64,000 nt of DNA from Pseudomonadota bacterium (GCA_021782365.1 JAJXVB010000007.1:62001-126000), one strand, 5' to 3'. Numbered from the stretch's first letter, positions 41,340-51,374 are shown. Notes: generated by a model from the letters alone, not told the origin. Numbers and translations are program-made.

Positions 41340-42590
41340 ATGAGTGATGCGAAAATGAACCAGGATCTGCAAGCTGACGCGAAACGCAAGCTCACCAAGA
41401 TGAAGTGGGCGGCCACAAGCCTGCTTGTGCTGGCCGCGTTGCTCTATGCGTTAAGCAAAGCGCAAGGATGGGATTATCTTTCCGCTTTTTCCGAGGCGGC
41501 AATGATAGGCGCGCTCGCTGACTGGTTCGCGGTGGTCGCGTTATTCCGTCACCCGCTGGGCATGCCGATTCCCCACACCGCGATCGTCACGAAAAACAAG
41601 AGAAGCATCGCAAACGGTCTCGCGGATTTCGTGGTGCTGCAATTCCTGAGCGCGGGAGCCATCAAGGAGAAATTCGGAAGCTTCGACGCGGCAGCGCATA
41701 TTGCAGAATGGCTGCCCAAGAACAGGCAAAGGGTTGCCGGCTATCTCGGCATCGCGATGGAACACGGCGTGAAGGCGCTGGACGACAGGCGGATACACGA
41801 TTTCATCGCAGAGGCTGCGAGGAAGAGGCTGCAGGAAATCGATCTTTCAGGATTCTTTGCGGGCGGGCTCGAACTGCTTACGCAAAACGGGCGGCACAGA
41901 AAAATTCTTTACAGCGGGTTGAACCGCTTCGCGGATTATCTGGAAGATCCGGAGAACGCGGAAAGGGTGACTGCATTCATCAAGGGGTGGAGCGAGAACG
42001 CATTCGTGCAGAGCATGATAGAACCCTTTGTGCCGTCCATACGGTCGGCTGTCGCAAACAGGCTGCGCGCGGCTGCAGAGGATCATGAAAACAGGCTTTA
42101 TGCCGAGTTCGATGCGCTCGTGGAGAACTACATTTCGAGGCTTCAGGAAGACCCGTCGCTCAAGGAGTGGTTGTCGGAAAAGAAGGATGCGCTGCTTCAT
42201 CATCCCGAATTTGCAAGGCAGGTCGAGTCGCTATGGAATCAGTTCAGGGATTGGGTGGTCATCGATCTGTCCCATCCCGATTCGGCGATCTCTCAGCGCA
42301 TGGTGAAGATGGTAATGGAGCTCGAGGATCATCTCGCAGAAAACGAGGAATTCCGTTCGTGGATCAACGGACAGATACAGGAAGCGCTGATCAAGCTGGC
42401 AAACGCCAACAAGGGCCAGTTGGGAGATCTGATACGGGAGCAGCTCGTGAGGTGGGAAGATCGCTACATGGTGGGTAAGCTCGAGCTCTATCTCGGCCGC
42501 GACCTTCAATACATACGCATCAACGGAACGCTGGTCGGCGGCCTGTTCGGGCTTCTGATCTACACGGCTACGAAGCTGGCCTTGGGGTAG
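41340..42590 (+). CDS. DUF445 family membrane protein
   Basis: EAAMIGALADWFAVVALFRHPLGMPIPHTAIVTKNKRSIANGLADFV. Confidence 0.9.
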   Translation: MSDAKMNQDLQADAKRKLTKMKWAATSLLVLAALLYALSKAQGWDYLSAFSEAAMIGALADWFAVVALFRHPLGMPIPHTAIVTKNKRSIANGLADFVVLQFLSAGAIKEKFGSFDAAAHIAEWLPKNRQRVAGYLGIAMEHGVKALDDRRIHDFIAEAARKRLQEIDLSGFFAGGLELLTQNGRHRKILYSGLNRFADYLEDPENAERVTAFIKGWSENAFVQSMIEPFVPSIRSAVANRLRAAAEDHENRLYAEFDALVENYISRLQEDPSLKEWLSEKKDALLHHPEFARQVESLWNQFRDWVVIDLSHPDSAISQRMVKMVMELEDHLAENEEFRSWINGQIQEALIKLANANKGQLGDLIREQLVRWEDRYMVGKLELYLGRDLQYIRINGTLVGGLFGLLIYTATKLALG

Positions 42591-42596
42591 TTTTTG

Positions 42597-42625
42597 CCGG
42601 CGGCATGGGTACGCCGCCGCTTTGC
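42597..42625 (+). terminator. Probable terminator-like hairpin after the DUF445 gene
   Basis: CGGCGGCATGGGTACGCCGCCG inverted repeat followed by CTTT; poor T-run. Confidence 0.45.
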
Positions 42626-43059
42626 TGCAGATATCAATAGCGCTCGCCCAACTTCACCGCTGCGACTGTCTTGCTTCGGCAGTGCAAGGGTTGACACTCA
42701 TGGTGCGCCTCAAAAAATCGAGTCTGAGTATGAAGTCCCTATTAAAGAAATCCTCAAAGCCACAGATTCTTTTCTGTTGCTCAATTCAGCGTTCTCCTAT
42801 GGCGCAGCCATTTCTTATCTGAGCACAATGATGCGCGTTTCATCAGTAACCAATTGAAGCTGGCAAACCGGTTGCTTGCAGGCACTGACGACGGGAGGAA
42901 TCATGAGTTTCACGCAAAGCGCCGGGAACTGGGAGTCTGTCTTTGCGGCATACCCACCCGGACAAGGGGTTACATGTTACGCATCTAGAGTTGAGCCTCT
43001 GACTGTGCGATTTATAAGCGCTATTCGCTAGGCGGCCGATACTGTTAAGGATATGTAGG

Positions 43060-43734
43060 ATGCGAAAATATTTGTTGTTCTTTGCAATGTTCATGTTAGC
43101 AGTGGCGACTGTTGGTGCCGCTGTTTACAAATGGGTGGATGAAACAGGCACTACTCATTATTCGGAAACGCCCGGATCTGGGAAAAAGGCCGAGAAAGTG
43201 AATATGCCGCCTCCGCCACCGAAAGAGGTGGTAGAAGAGGCTCAACGAAAATTCCAGGAGTCCCGGGAAGAAGAGCTGTACAAAAAATCTGTTAATCGCT
43301 CGTTGTCATTGTCGGAATTGGGGAAACTTCCCTTGAGAACATCATCTGAATATGTTGAGACTCTTGCTGCGAGCATGCTCTTGGATACTCAAAGGCTTGT
43401 TGGGCAGATTCATCTCATGCTTAAAGCTAAACCGAACCTTCCCCTTGGCGCGTACTTGGAGACGCATTTTGAAAATCCTGAAAACCCGGGTAAATCAATT
43501 GTAGTAGGTGAAGTATGGCGGAGAAGCGAACAACCGATACTAATATTATCTCCTGAGTTTAGGGGAATAAAATGTAGGAACTATCAAATTGTAGTCTATG
43601 TGTACACGGAGAAGAGCAAAGACAAGCTTTTAGGTATTCACAGCCAAACCATTCAATCGAGAATAAATCTGGATAAGGTGAGAAGTTCGAAGGAGTTGGT
43701 CGACGCATTAATGGCAGGTGGGAACTGTCCCTAG
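43060..43734 (+). CDS. DUF4124 domain-containing protein
   Basis: Signal peptide then AAVYKWVDETGTTHYSETPGSGKKAEKV. Confidence 0.8.
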   Translation: MRKYLLFFAMFMLAVATVGAAVYKWVDETGTTHYSETPGSGKKAEKVNMPPPPPKEVVEEAQRKFQESREEELYKKSVNRSLSLSELGKLPLRTSSEYVETLAASMLLDTQRLVGQIHLMLKAKPNLPLGAYLETHFENPENPGKSIVVGEVWRRSEQPILILSPEFRGIKCRNYQIVVYVYTEKSKDKLLGIHSQTIQSRINLDKVRSSKELVDALMAGGNCP

Positions 43735-43836
43735 TGAAATCTGCGCTGAATCGGTTTGCCACCCAATTCAAGGATCGGATGCCTCAGCAGTGAGTTACCC
43801 GTTTACACAAAATTCTAAACTCCCTCCCTGATCCCG

Positions 43837-44262
43837 TTACTTTATATCCTGTAAGCGGTACAGATAGTCTATCAGCGCAAGGATTTTGGCTTGTGCGACT
43901 GAGGACCGCAGGTCATAATAACCTTCAATATCGGGTGTCTTTGCTCGAAACTCTCTTCCCCAGACAGGCATGGCGCGCGGACCATGGGCTTCAACGTCTT
44001 TTCGGCCATCAATGACTTCATATACACGCTGCGCAGGGAATACACCGCCGTTATTCTTCATCAAAACAGTCAAGTCTGCCGGCTTTGTAATAAAGGCGTG
44101 TGAGAGTGGTCCGCCCCCCTTCCCGTCCTGCCCATGGCAACTCGCACATTTTGACTCGAACTCTTCTTTGCCGAAGTCGGTTTGGGCCTGCGCTAAGGTG
44201 GTTATCGACCATGACAGCGTGGTGGCGATACCGACAGTCAATATTAAAAGTTTCATCTTCAC
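43837..44262 (-). CDS. Monohaem class I cytochrome c
   Basis: Signal peptide, CASCHGQDGKGGGP, distal M in RAMPVWG. Confidence 0.9.
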   Translation of the reverse strand: MKMKLLILTVGIATTLSWSITTLAQAQTDFGKEEFESKCASCHGQDGKGGGPLSHAFITKPADLTVLMKNNGGVFPAQRVYEVIDGRKDVEAHGPRAMPVWGREFRAKTPDIEGYYDLRSSVAQAKILALIDYLYRLQDIK

Positions 44263-44324
44263 TCCTTTTATAGACTGTTGATGAGTGCCTGGACTTGCAT
44301 TTTACGCCGCGAGCGTTGCCTGCG

Positions 44325-44352
44325 TAAAAAAAGTGCGACCCTAGGGTCGCAC
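44325..44352 (-). terminator. Terminator of 6S RNA gene
   Basis: Reverse strand GTGCGACC-CTAG-GGTCGCAC followed by TTTTTTTA. Confidence 0.9.
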
Positions 44353-44354
44353 CG

Positions 44355-44540
44355 GAATAGAGCCCCCCGCCTGTGCCGTTGACCCGGCATCTCGAACCTT
44401 CAGGTTCAAGACGGTCGCTTCCCTGTCGCATCAGGATCATCCGCATGGGACATTCACAACAGCGGCTTATGGGTTGCAACCTGCAATGTTACTTGGTTCA
44501 AAGAATATATGAGTCTGACGAACACCGCAGGGAGCAACTC
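44355..44540 (-). ncRNA. ssrS: 6S RNA (ssrS); ends approximate
   Basis: Downstream of zapA; CTTGAACCTGAAGGTTCGAG arm; 9-bp closing stem GCTCCCTGC/GCGGGGGGC; followed by strong terminator. Confidence 0.85.
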
Positions 44541-44555
44541 GAATTCTTGAGGTGA

Positions 44556-44861
44556 TCAGAACAGTGTGTCCTGTTCGGCGAGCGCCTGATCGATTGCTGT
44601 CTGCATGGCATTCATTCTACGCGCAAGATCGCCTAGGTCAACCCCTTTTCCGACTTTCATCGAAAGCAGTTCGTGGGTGATGTTGAGGGCTGCCATGATC
44701 GCGATGCGCTCGACGTTGGTGGTCTTTCCAGCATCGCGTATCTCGACCATCTTCCTGTTGAGATAGGCGACTGCATCCAGCAGTCCCTGGCGCTCTTCTT
44801 CCGGACAGGCGATGCGCAATTCGCGATCGAGGATCGTCACGTCCAGCGTGTTTTTGGTCAT
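44556..44861 (-). CDS. zapA: Cell division protein ZapA
   Basis: LDVTILDRELRIACPEEERQGLLDAVAYLNRKMVEIRDAGKTTNVERIAIMAALNITHELL. Confidence 0.94.
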   Translation of the reverse strand: MTKNTLDVTILDRELRIACPEEERQGLLDAVAYLNRKMVEIRDAGKTTNVERIAIMAALNITHELLSMKVGKGVDLGDLARRMNAMQTAIDQALAEQDTLF

Positions 44862-45058
44862 GATAATTCTTCGGGTAGGGTGGATAGCAGTTTTTCAAGC
44901 CGCGACTTGGCGCCTTCCATCTTGTCGTTGCACTGGCGGTTCTGGCTCTGTGCCTGCGCCAGGTCCTGGCGCAGCTGGTGGTTTTCCCGGCGCAATTGCC
45001 CGCTGATCTGTATCAGCTGCGCAAGCTTGCTTTCCAGGGCGATGAGTTCATTTTCCAT
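44858..45058 (-). CDS. Small coiled-coil protein (TIGR02449/ZapB-like)
   Basis: MENELIALESKLAQLIQISGQLRRENHQLRQDLAQAQSQNRQ; overlaps zapA start. Confidence 0.8.
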   Translation of the reverse strand: MENELIALESKLAQLIQISGQLRRENHQLRQDLAQAQSQNRQCNDKMEGAKSRLEKLLSTLPEELS

Positions 45059-45139
45059 CCTACTAATATAGTTTGGAAAGCGCAGACAAGTCAAATGGAT
45101 GAGGTGTTTGCCTTGCTGTGCGATGAATGATAGAGTGCC

Positions 45140-45335
45140 CGCCGCTTTGAGGTGCCAGGACTGCATTGCAGTCCGGTTAAACGGGAAGCAGGTGCGCTGT
45201 GCCGATTGGCATGGCAAAGCCTGAGCTGCCCCCGCAACGGTCGTCGAGTGTGGGTTCGCCAGCATGCCACTGTGAGCAATCATGGGAAGGCGGCGAACCA
45301 GGACTCGTGAGCCCGGATACCGGCCTGGAAGTACG
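45140..45335 (+). ncRNA. Cobalamin (AdoCbl) riboswitch
   Basis: GAGGTGCC, GTTAAACGGGAAGCAGGTGCG, GCCTGAGCTGCCCCCGCAACGGT, GCCACTGTG, GGGAAGGCGGCG, GAGCCCGGATACCGGCC in canonical order upstream of btuB. Confidence 0.95.
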
Positions 45336-45443
45336 GACGGGAGATATGCGGGCGGCATGTCGAAGGCAAGGCTTCGCCTCGCGCATATTTCCTGATTGAT
45401 AACGATTCCAACGGGGACGCTTGGAATTCATTCAGGAAAAATC

Positions 45444-47276
45444 ATGAAAAGCAAAACCATCACAGTCGCGCTTGTTGGCGCGATCGCATTTCCTTTCGCA
45501 ACTTTCGCAGACACGCCGGACATGGAGGAGATCGTCGTCACCGCGACGCGCATGCCCCAGGCGATCGACAAGACCATCGCCGACACCACGGTTCTGACGG
45601 AACAGGACATCCAGAATTCAGGAGCGACCGATGTGGAAACGCTGCTGCGCTCCGTTTCCGGAATCGAGATCGCGCAGACCGGGGGACTCGGGTCGCAGTC
45701 CAGCATCTACATGCGCGGCACGAATTCCAACCAGGTACTGGTGCTGCTGGACGGCGTGCGCATCGACTCCGCGACAACGGGCGCGACCGCGCTCGAGCAT
45801 ATCATGCTGGACAACATCGAACGCATCGAGATCGTGCGCGGCAATGCAAGCAGTCTCTACGGTTCGGAGGCGATAGGCGGCGTGATCCAGCTCTTCACCA
45901 AGAAGGGGCGCGGCGCTCCTTCCTTCAATGCAAGCGCGGGAGTGGGCAACGAAGGGACCCGCCATTTGTCCGCAGGATTTTCTGGAGATGTGCAGAGCAC
46001 ATCCTACAGCGTCAATGCGTCGCGCGTGAAAACGGACGGCGTGTCCGCGATGAATCCGCAGATCATGACGAATGCGAATCCCAACAACAACGGCTATGAC
46101 AACACGACGCTGGATGCGCAAATCAGGCACGAGATCGATGCTGACCATGCGCTGACGGCTTCGGTCTACAGCACGCGGGCCAATACCTCGTTCGACAGCA
46201 ACTATGGGCTGCCGACCGACATCAACAACACGATAGAGAATCTCGACAAGTATTCGCTTTCATCGGACGACCAGTTGAGCAGCATCTGGCACAGCCAGCT
46301 TCGCATCGCTCAGGGCATTGACGACAGCCATACCTATACCAACGGCCTATTGGCATATCGCTTCGAAACGCGCGACAACCAGGCTGCATGGCAGAACAAC
46401 TTCAGGATATCCGAAGGCCAGAGGCTGAGCCTCTCGATGGAGAACCTGAATCAGGCGGTGATCTCGACCACTTCCTATACCCAGACGAGCCGCAACGTGA
46501 ACAGCTTCCTCGGGAGCTATGTCGGCGAATACGGGGCGCATCAGGTGCAGCTCAACATGAGGCAGGACAGGTATTCTGATTTCGGCATCGCGAACACGGG
46601 GCTTTTGGGATATGGACTCTCACTTGCGAAGGACTGGCGCGCGACCCTGAGTGTGGGAAGCGCCTTCAAGGCGCCGACATTCAACGATCTCTTCTATCCC
46701 GGCTACTCCAATCCCAATCTGCTGCCTGAGCGTTCTGTGAACAGGGAGGCGGGGCTGCACTATGCATCCAACGGCCAGCGCGTGGACATCGTCTATTTCG
46801 ACAACCGCATCCACGACCTGATCGAATTCAATGCGCTGACCTATATCCCCTATAACGTGGGCCTTGCGCAAATCAAGGGGCAGGAGCTGATGTATGCGGG
46901 GGACTTCGGTCAGACGCATCTCAATGCCAACGCGACCTTTCAGAATCCGCTGGACGAGACGACCGGGATGCAGCTCGTGAGACGGGCCAGATATTTCGGC
47001 AATCTCGGCGTATCGCGCGACTTCGATGCGTTGAACCTCGGGGCGCAGATCCGCTACAGCGGCGCCCGCCAGGACGTGAACTTCAACACTTATCCCTATT
47101 CCACGGTGACCCTGCCTGCCTATCAGCTGTTGAATCTGACAGGGCGCTATCGCATAGACAAGCATCTGGATGCGGTGGGCAGCATAGGCAATGTGTTCAA
47201 CCGGAATTATTCCGAGGTGTATGGATACAACACGCCTGGGCGCACGCTCTTCGTGGGCCTCAACTATAGGCAGTGA
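45444..47276 (+). CDS. btuB: TonB-dependent vitamin B12 receptor BtuB
   Basis: TonB box MEEIVVTATRMPQ, plug domain, beta-barrel with C-terminal aromatic (VGLNYRQ); behind the cobalamin riboswitch. Confidence 0.93.
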   Translation: MKSKTITVALVGAIAFPFATFADTPDMEEIVVTATRMPQAIDKTIADTTVLTEQDIQNSGATDVETLLRSVSGIEIAQTGGLGSQSSIYMRGTNSNQVLVLLDGVRIDSATTGATALEHIMLDNIERIEIVRGNASSLYGSEAIGGVIQLFTKKGRGAPSFNASAGVGNEGTRHLSAGFSGDVQSTSYSVNASRVKTDGVSAMNPQIMTNANPNNNGYDNTTLDAQIRHEIDADHALTASVYSTRANTSFDSNYGLPTDINNTIENLDKYSLSSDDQLSSIWHSQLRIAQGIDDSHTYTNGLLAYRFETRDNQAAWQNNFRISEGQRLSLSMENLNQAVISTTSYTQTSRNVNSFLGSYVGEYGAHQVQLNMRQDRYSDFGIANTGLLGYGLSLAKDWRATLSVGSAFKAPTFNDLFYPGYSNPNLLPERSVNREAGLHYASNGQRVDIVYFDNRIHDLIEFNALTYIPYNVGLAQIKGQELMYAGDFGQTHLNANATFQNPLDETTGMQLVRRARYFGNLGVSRDFDALNLGAQIRYSGARQDVNFNTYPYSTVTLPAYQLLNLTGRYRIDKHLDAVGSIGNVFNRNYSEVYGYNTPGRTLFVGLNYRQ

Positions 47277-47335
47277 TTGCGATGAAAACGCGCGCTGTGG
47301 TATGGTGCGCGTGTAAACTTTTGGGATCAAATGAC

Positions 47336-47866
47336 ATGATGAACAAGATGAAGAACCTATTTCCCGCGATGGCGCTTGCAGCGCTGATGGCCGCAACCCG
47401 CATCCACCAGTTTTCGGTGCCCGATGCATCCCTTGCAGTATTCCTGATGGCGGGCTTTCTGGTGCAGAACCGTCTTTTCTTCGGTGCGCTGCTGATGGAG
47501 GCGGGCCTGCTCGATTACTTCGCGATCGCGCACATGGGCGTTTCGGATTATTGCTTCACGCCTGCATACTGGTTCCTGATTCCGACCTATGCGGTGCTCT
47601 GGTATGCGGGGCGCAGCGCCAAGGCGCATCGAGAGAAGCCCTGGCTGATGGCAGCGACCTCTTTGATTGCGGTGAGCGTTGCATTCCTCATTTCCAATTT
47701 TTCCTTCTATCTCTTTTCCGGAAATTTCGCCGGCATGAGTGCTGTGGCATACGCGTTGCGCATAACACCCTATTATCTTCCCTATGTCTCGAGCGCGGCG
47801 ATCTATCTGATCCCCGCCTTCGTCCTGCAGTTCGCGCGCGGAGCCGTTTCGACCCGGCATGCCTGA
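47336..47866 (+). CDS. btuM: BtuM-like integral membrane protein (putative cobalamin transporter/solitary ECF S-component)
   Basis: About 177 aa, 5-6 TM segments, Cys73 in GVSDYCFTPAYWF; located between btuB and cobO under a B12 riboswitch. Confidence 0.7.
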   Translation: MMNKMKNLFPAMALAALMAATRIHQFSVPDASLAVFLMAGFLVQNRLFFGALLMEAGLLDYFAIAHMGVSDYCFTPAYWFLIPTYAVLWYAGRSAKAHREKPWLMAATSLIAVSVAFLISNFSFYLFSGNFAGMSAVAYALRITPYYLPYVSSAAIYLIPAFVLQFARGAVSTRHA

Positions 47867-48452
47867 CAAGAGTCACAGCCAGCGCATGGCGAGAAAGAAG
47901 GCCGTGGTTGACGCGGCGATCGCCAAAGCGGATCGTGACAAGGGGCTGATCCTGGTCCTGACCGGAAACGGCAAGGGAAAGTCCAGTTCCGCATTCGGCA
48001 TGGTCGCGAGGAGCCTGGGCTATGGCTACAAGGTCGGGGTCGCGCAGTTTCTGAAATCCCGCCGCGACACGGGAGAGGAAAAATTCCTCGGCAGTCAGCC
48101 TGGCGTGGCATGGCATGTTCTGGGGGATGGCTTCACCTGGGATACGCAGGATCGCGATGCGGACATCGCGACGGCAAGACGGGGCTGGCAGGTCGCAAGG
48201 CAGATGCTGAAGGACGAGTCGCTGCACCTCGTGGTCCTGGATGAGCTGACCTACCTTCTGAATTACGGCTATCTCGACGAGAGGGAGGTGTGTGCCGATC
48301 TGGCCGAGCGCCCTCTCTCGCAGCATGTGGTGATCACGGGGCGCGCAGCCCCGCAGTGCCTGATCGACATGGCCGACACGGTGAGCGAGATCAGGGACAT
48401 CAAGCACGCCTTCCGTTCGGGAATACGCGCCCAGCCCGGCATAGACCTCTAG
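47859..48452 (+). CDS. cobO: Cob(I)yrinic acid a,c-diamide adenosyltransferase
   Basis: ILVLTGNGKGKSSSAFGMVARSLGYGYKVGVAQFLK; VVLDELTYLLNYGYLDEREV. Confidence 0.95.
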   Translation: MPDKSHSQRMARKKAVVDAAIAKADRDKGLILVLTGNGKGKSSSAFGMVARSLGYGYKVGVAQFLKSRRDTGEEKFLGSQPGVAWHVLGDGFTWDTQDRDADIATARRGWQVARQMLKDESLHLVVLDELTYLLNYGYLDEREVCADLAERPLSQHVVITGRAAPQCLIDMADTVSEIRDIKHAFRSGIRAQPGIDL

Positions 48453-48775
48453 GAGGGTGGGACCGCTGGCAGGCCGCTCTGCACCCAGCCTATCATTCCG
48501 CCTCTCAGGTTGTATACGTTCGAGAAACCCTGCTGCTGGAGAAACATGCAGGCCTGTGCGGAACGGGCGCCGCTCCTGCAGATGATGACCAGCTTCTCGT
48601 CGTTGGAGAGTTCGCTGACCCTGGCGGGCAGCGTGTGCAAGGGTAGGGGCTCGGCGCCCGGCACCGTGCCCATCGCGATCTCCTGCATCTGTCGAACGTC
48701 GATCACGCGCAGCTTGTGGCTTTCGTCTCTCACCCATTGCGCGAGTTCGGGCGATTCTATTTCCTTGATTTGCAT
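48449..48775 (-). CDS. Single-domain rhodanese-like protein
   Basis: VIDVRQMQEIAMGTVPGAEPLPL; active-site CRSGARSAQ. Confidence 0.92.
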   Translation of the reverse strand: MQIKEIESPELAQWVRDESHKLRVIDVRQMQEIAMGTVPGAEPLPLHTLPARVSELSNDEKLVIICRSGARSAQACMFLQQQGFSNVYNLRGGMIGWVQSGLPAVPPS

Positions 48776-48906
48776 AACGGGTCCTCCTTGAAGTTGAATT
48801 TCAAATGTTAGCATAGACTAATATAGTGGCAAACAGTTCATTTGAGCAGCCTTCGAAGGCTGCCGATTCGGGCGGTCAGCATGCTTTTCTGCTAAAGTGT
48901 CGGCCT

Positions 48907-50664
48907 ATGACCAACACCCAGCTTTACCTGCGCCTGCTGTCCTACGTCAGAGCCTATTGGCGCGTTTTCGCCGCATCCGTCCTCGGTACGGCGGTCTCCG
49001 CGGCGACCGAACCGCTGCTTCCCGCGCTGTTAAAACCCATGCTGGACGGCACGTTCGTTCAGAAGGACGACTTCGTGATCCGCTGGGCCCCGCTCATCAT
49101 CGTGCTGATCTTCTTCGTGCGCGGCATCGCCGGATTCGTCGCGACCTATTCGATCAACTGGGTTGGAAACAAGGTCGTGATGGACTTAAGAGGCGAGATG
49201 TTCAGGAAGCTTTTGACCCTGCCGGCCCATTACTACGACAACCATGCGACAGGAAACCTGATCTCCAAGCTCACTTATGACGTCACCCAGGTGACCGCGG
49301 CCGCGACCAGCGTGGTCACGGTCAGCATCAGGGATTCCATCATCATCGTGGGGCTCATGGGATGGCTGCTCTATCTGAACTGGAAGCTCACGCTGCTGTC
49401 CCTGATCGTGACGCCTCTGGTCGCGCTCGTGATCTACACGATCAACAGAAGGCTGCGCAATGCGAGCCGGGACTCGCAGCGCGCGATGGGAAACCTGACC
49501 CAGGTGATCGAGGAGAGCGTGAGCGCGCACAAGGTGGTCAAGCTCTTCGGCGGGCAGAACTACGAGGAGCAGCGCTTCACGAATGAGACAAACTGGATGA
49601 GGCGCTACATGATGAAGCAGGCGGCGGCCGCTGCGGCCAACGTGCCGCTGGTGCAGCTGGTCGCGGCTTTCGCGCTCGCGATCATCATCTATCTTGCGAC
49701 CTCCCAGGCAAAGACCGATGCAACAAGCGTCGGAGGATTCCTCTCTTTCGTCGCCGCGATGCTGATGCTGACCGCACCGATCAAACGCTTAACCAGCGTC
49801 AGTGAATTCATGCAGCGCGGGCTCGCCGCTGCCGAAAGCGTGTTCGATCTCGTGGACACGGAAAGCGAACAGGATAGCGGCAAGCGTACCATCACGCGCG
49901 CAAGGGGAGATCTGAGCTTCGAGCATCTGGATTTTGCGTATCAGAGCGAGGATGCGCCGCGCCTTGCCCTGCACGATATCTGCCTCGATGTGCCCGCAGG
50001 GCAGACCGTGGCGCTGGTCGGCGCATCGGGAAGCGGCAAGAGCACGCTCGCCAATCTCGTCCCGCGCTTCTACATTCCTTCGGGCGGCCGCATCCTGCTC
50101 GACGGGACAGACATAAACGAACTCAGTTTGAAGAGCCTGCGCGAAAACATCGCCCTGGTGAGCCAGGAAGTGGTGCTGTTCAACGACACTGTGAAAGCCA
50201 ACATCGCCTACGGCCAGGAACGCGAGGTGAAGGAAGACGAGATCATCGCGGCGGCGACCGCTGCTCATGCGATGGAATTCATACGCGAATGGCCAGAGGG
50301 GCTGAACACGCTGGTAGGCGAGCGCGGAGTCAAGCTCTCGGGAGGCCAGAGGCAGCGTATCGCGATCGCGCGCGCGATCCTGAAGGATGCGCCCGTGCTG
50401 ATCCTGGACGAGGCGACATCGGCTCTCGATACCGAGTCCGAGCGCCATGTCCAGGCCGCGCTTGAAACGCTGATGAAGAACCGCACAACGCTCGTCATCG
50501 CGCACAGGCTCTCGACGATAGAGAAGGCCGATCGCATCGTGGTGATGCAGAAGGGGCGCATCATGGAGACAGGCACGCATGAAGAGCTGCTCGAGAAAAA
50601 AGGCATCTACGCACAGCTTCTGCAGTTTTCCGAAGGCGCAAATCCACAAGAAATACAAGGTTGA
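48907..50664 (+). CDS. msbA: MsbA-like lipid A export ABC transporter (ATPase/permease)
   Basis: 6-TM domain, Walker A GASGSGKST, LSGGQRQRIAIARAILKDAPVLILDEATSALDTESE. Confidence 0.93.
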   Translation: MTNTQLYLRLLSYVRAYWRVFAASVLGTAVSAATEPLLPALLKPMLDGTFVQKDDFVIRWAPLIIVLIFFVRGIAGFVATYSINWVGNKVVMDLRGEMFRKLLTLPAHYYDNHATGNLISKLTYDVTQVTAAATSVVTVSIRDSIIIVGLMGWLLYLNWKLTLLSLIVTPLVALVIYTINRRLRNASRDSQRAMGNLTQVIEESVSAHKVVKLFGGQNYEEQRFTNETNWMRRYMMKQAAAAAANVPLVQLVAAFALAIIIYLATSQAKTDATSVGGFLSFVAAMLMLTAPIKRLTSVSEFMQRGLAAAESVFDLVDTESEQDSGKRTITRARGDLSFEHLDFAYQSEDAPRLALHDICLDVPAGQTVALVGASGSGKSTLANLVPRFYIPSGGRILLDGTDINELSLKSLRENIALVSQEVVLFNDTVKANIAYGQEREVKEDEIIAAATAAHAMEFIREWPEGLNTLVGERGVKLSGGQRQRIAIARAILKDAPVLILDEATSALDTESERHVQAALETLMKNRTTLVIAHRLSTIEKADRIVVMQKGRIMETGTHEELLEKKGIYAQLLQFSEGANPQEIQG

Positions 50665-50721
50665 CGCGAAGAGGCGAATGGCCTAAATTGCGTCACCCAA
50701 TTTCAACCTTAGGAGATCGAC

Positions 50722-51327
50722 ATGGCAGTTCTTGTAGGAAAACCGGCACCGGATTTCACCGCCGTCGCGGTGATGGGCAACAATGAGATCAACGAATCGT
50801 TCAATCTGAAGAAGCATATCGCGGGCAAGGCCGCGGTGATTTTCTTCTATCCGCTCGATTTCACCTTCGTCTGCCCTTCCGAGCTGATCGCGTTCGATCA
50901 TCGCCTGAACGAATTCAAGAACCGCGGCGTCGAAGTCATCGGCGTCTCCATCGATTCCCAGTTCACTCACCTCGCATGGAAGAACACACCGGTGAACAAC
51001 GGCGGCATCGGCAAGGTAGGCTATCCCCTGGTCGCAGACATCAAGCACGAAATCTGCAAGGCCTATGACGTCGAGCTCGAGGGCGCAGGCGTTGCGCTGC
51101 GCGGCTCTTTCCTGATAGACAAGAACGGCGTGGTGCGCCATCAGGTCGTGAACGACCTGCCTCTGGGCCGCGACATCGACGAGATGCTGCGCATGGTCGA
51201 TGCGCTTCAGTTCCACGAGGTGCACGGTGAAGTCTGCCCAGCCGGCTGGAACAAGGGCAAGGCCGGCATGAACGCATCCACTGAGGGCGTTGCGAAGTAT
51301 CTGGCCGATCACGCCAAGGAACTGTAA
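50722..51327 (+). CDS. Peroxiredoxin (AhpC/2-Cys type)
   Basis: FFYPLDFTFVCPSELIAFD; second Cys in HGEVCPAGW. Confidence 0.95.
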   Translation: MAVLVGKPAPDFTAVAVMGNNEINESFNLKKHIAGKAAVIFFYPLDFTFVCPSELIAFDHRLNEFKNRGVEVIGVSIDSQFTHLAWKNTPVNNGGIGKVGYPLVADIKHEICKAYDVELEGAGVALRGSFLIDKNGVVRHQVVNDLPLGRDIDEMLRMVDALQFHEVHGEVCPAGWNKGKAGMNASTEGVAKYLADHAKEL

Positions 51328-51347
51328 GTCGGTTGACTTCATGGCAT

Positions 51348-51374
51348 GGCCACCTCCGGGTGGCCTTTTTTTTT
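51348..51374 (+). terminator. Terminator after peroxiredoxin gene
   Basis: GGCCACC-TCCG-GGTGGCC TTTTTTTTT. Confidence 0.88.

Noticed and set aside
42594-42857. Small ORFs after DUF445
   Set aside because: No SD, no recognisable composition or family features; more likely chance ORFs
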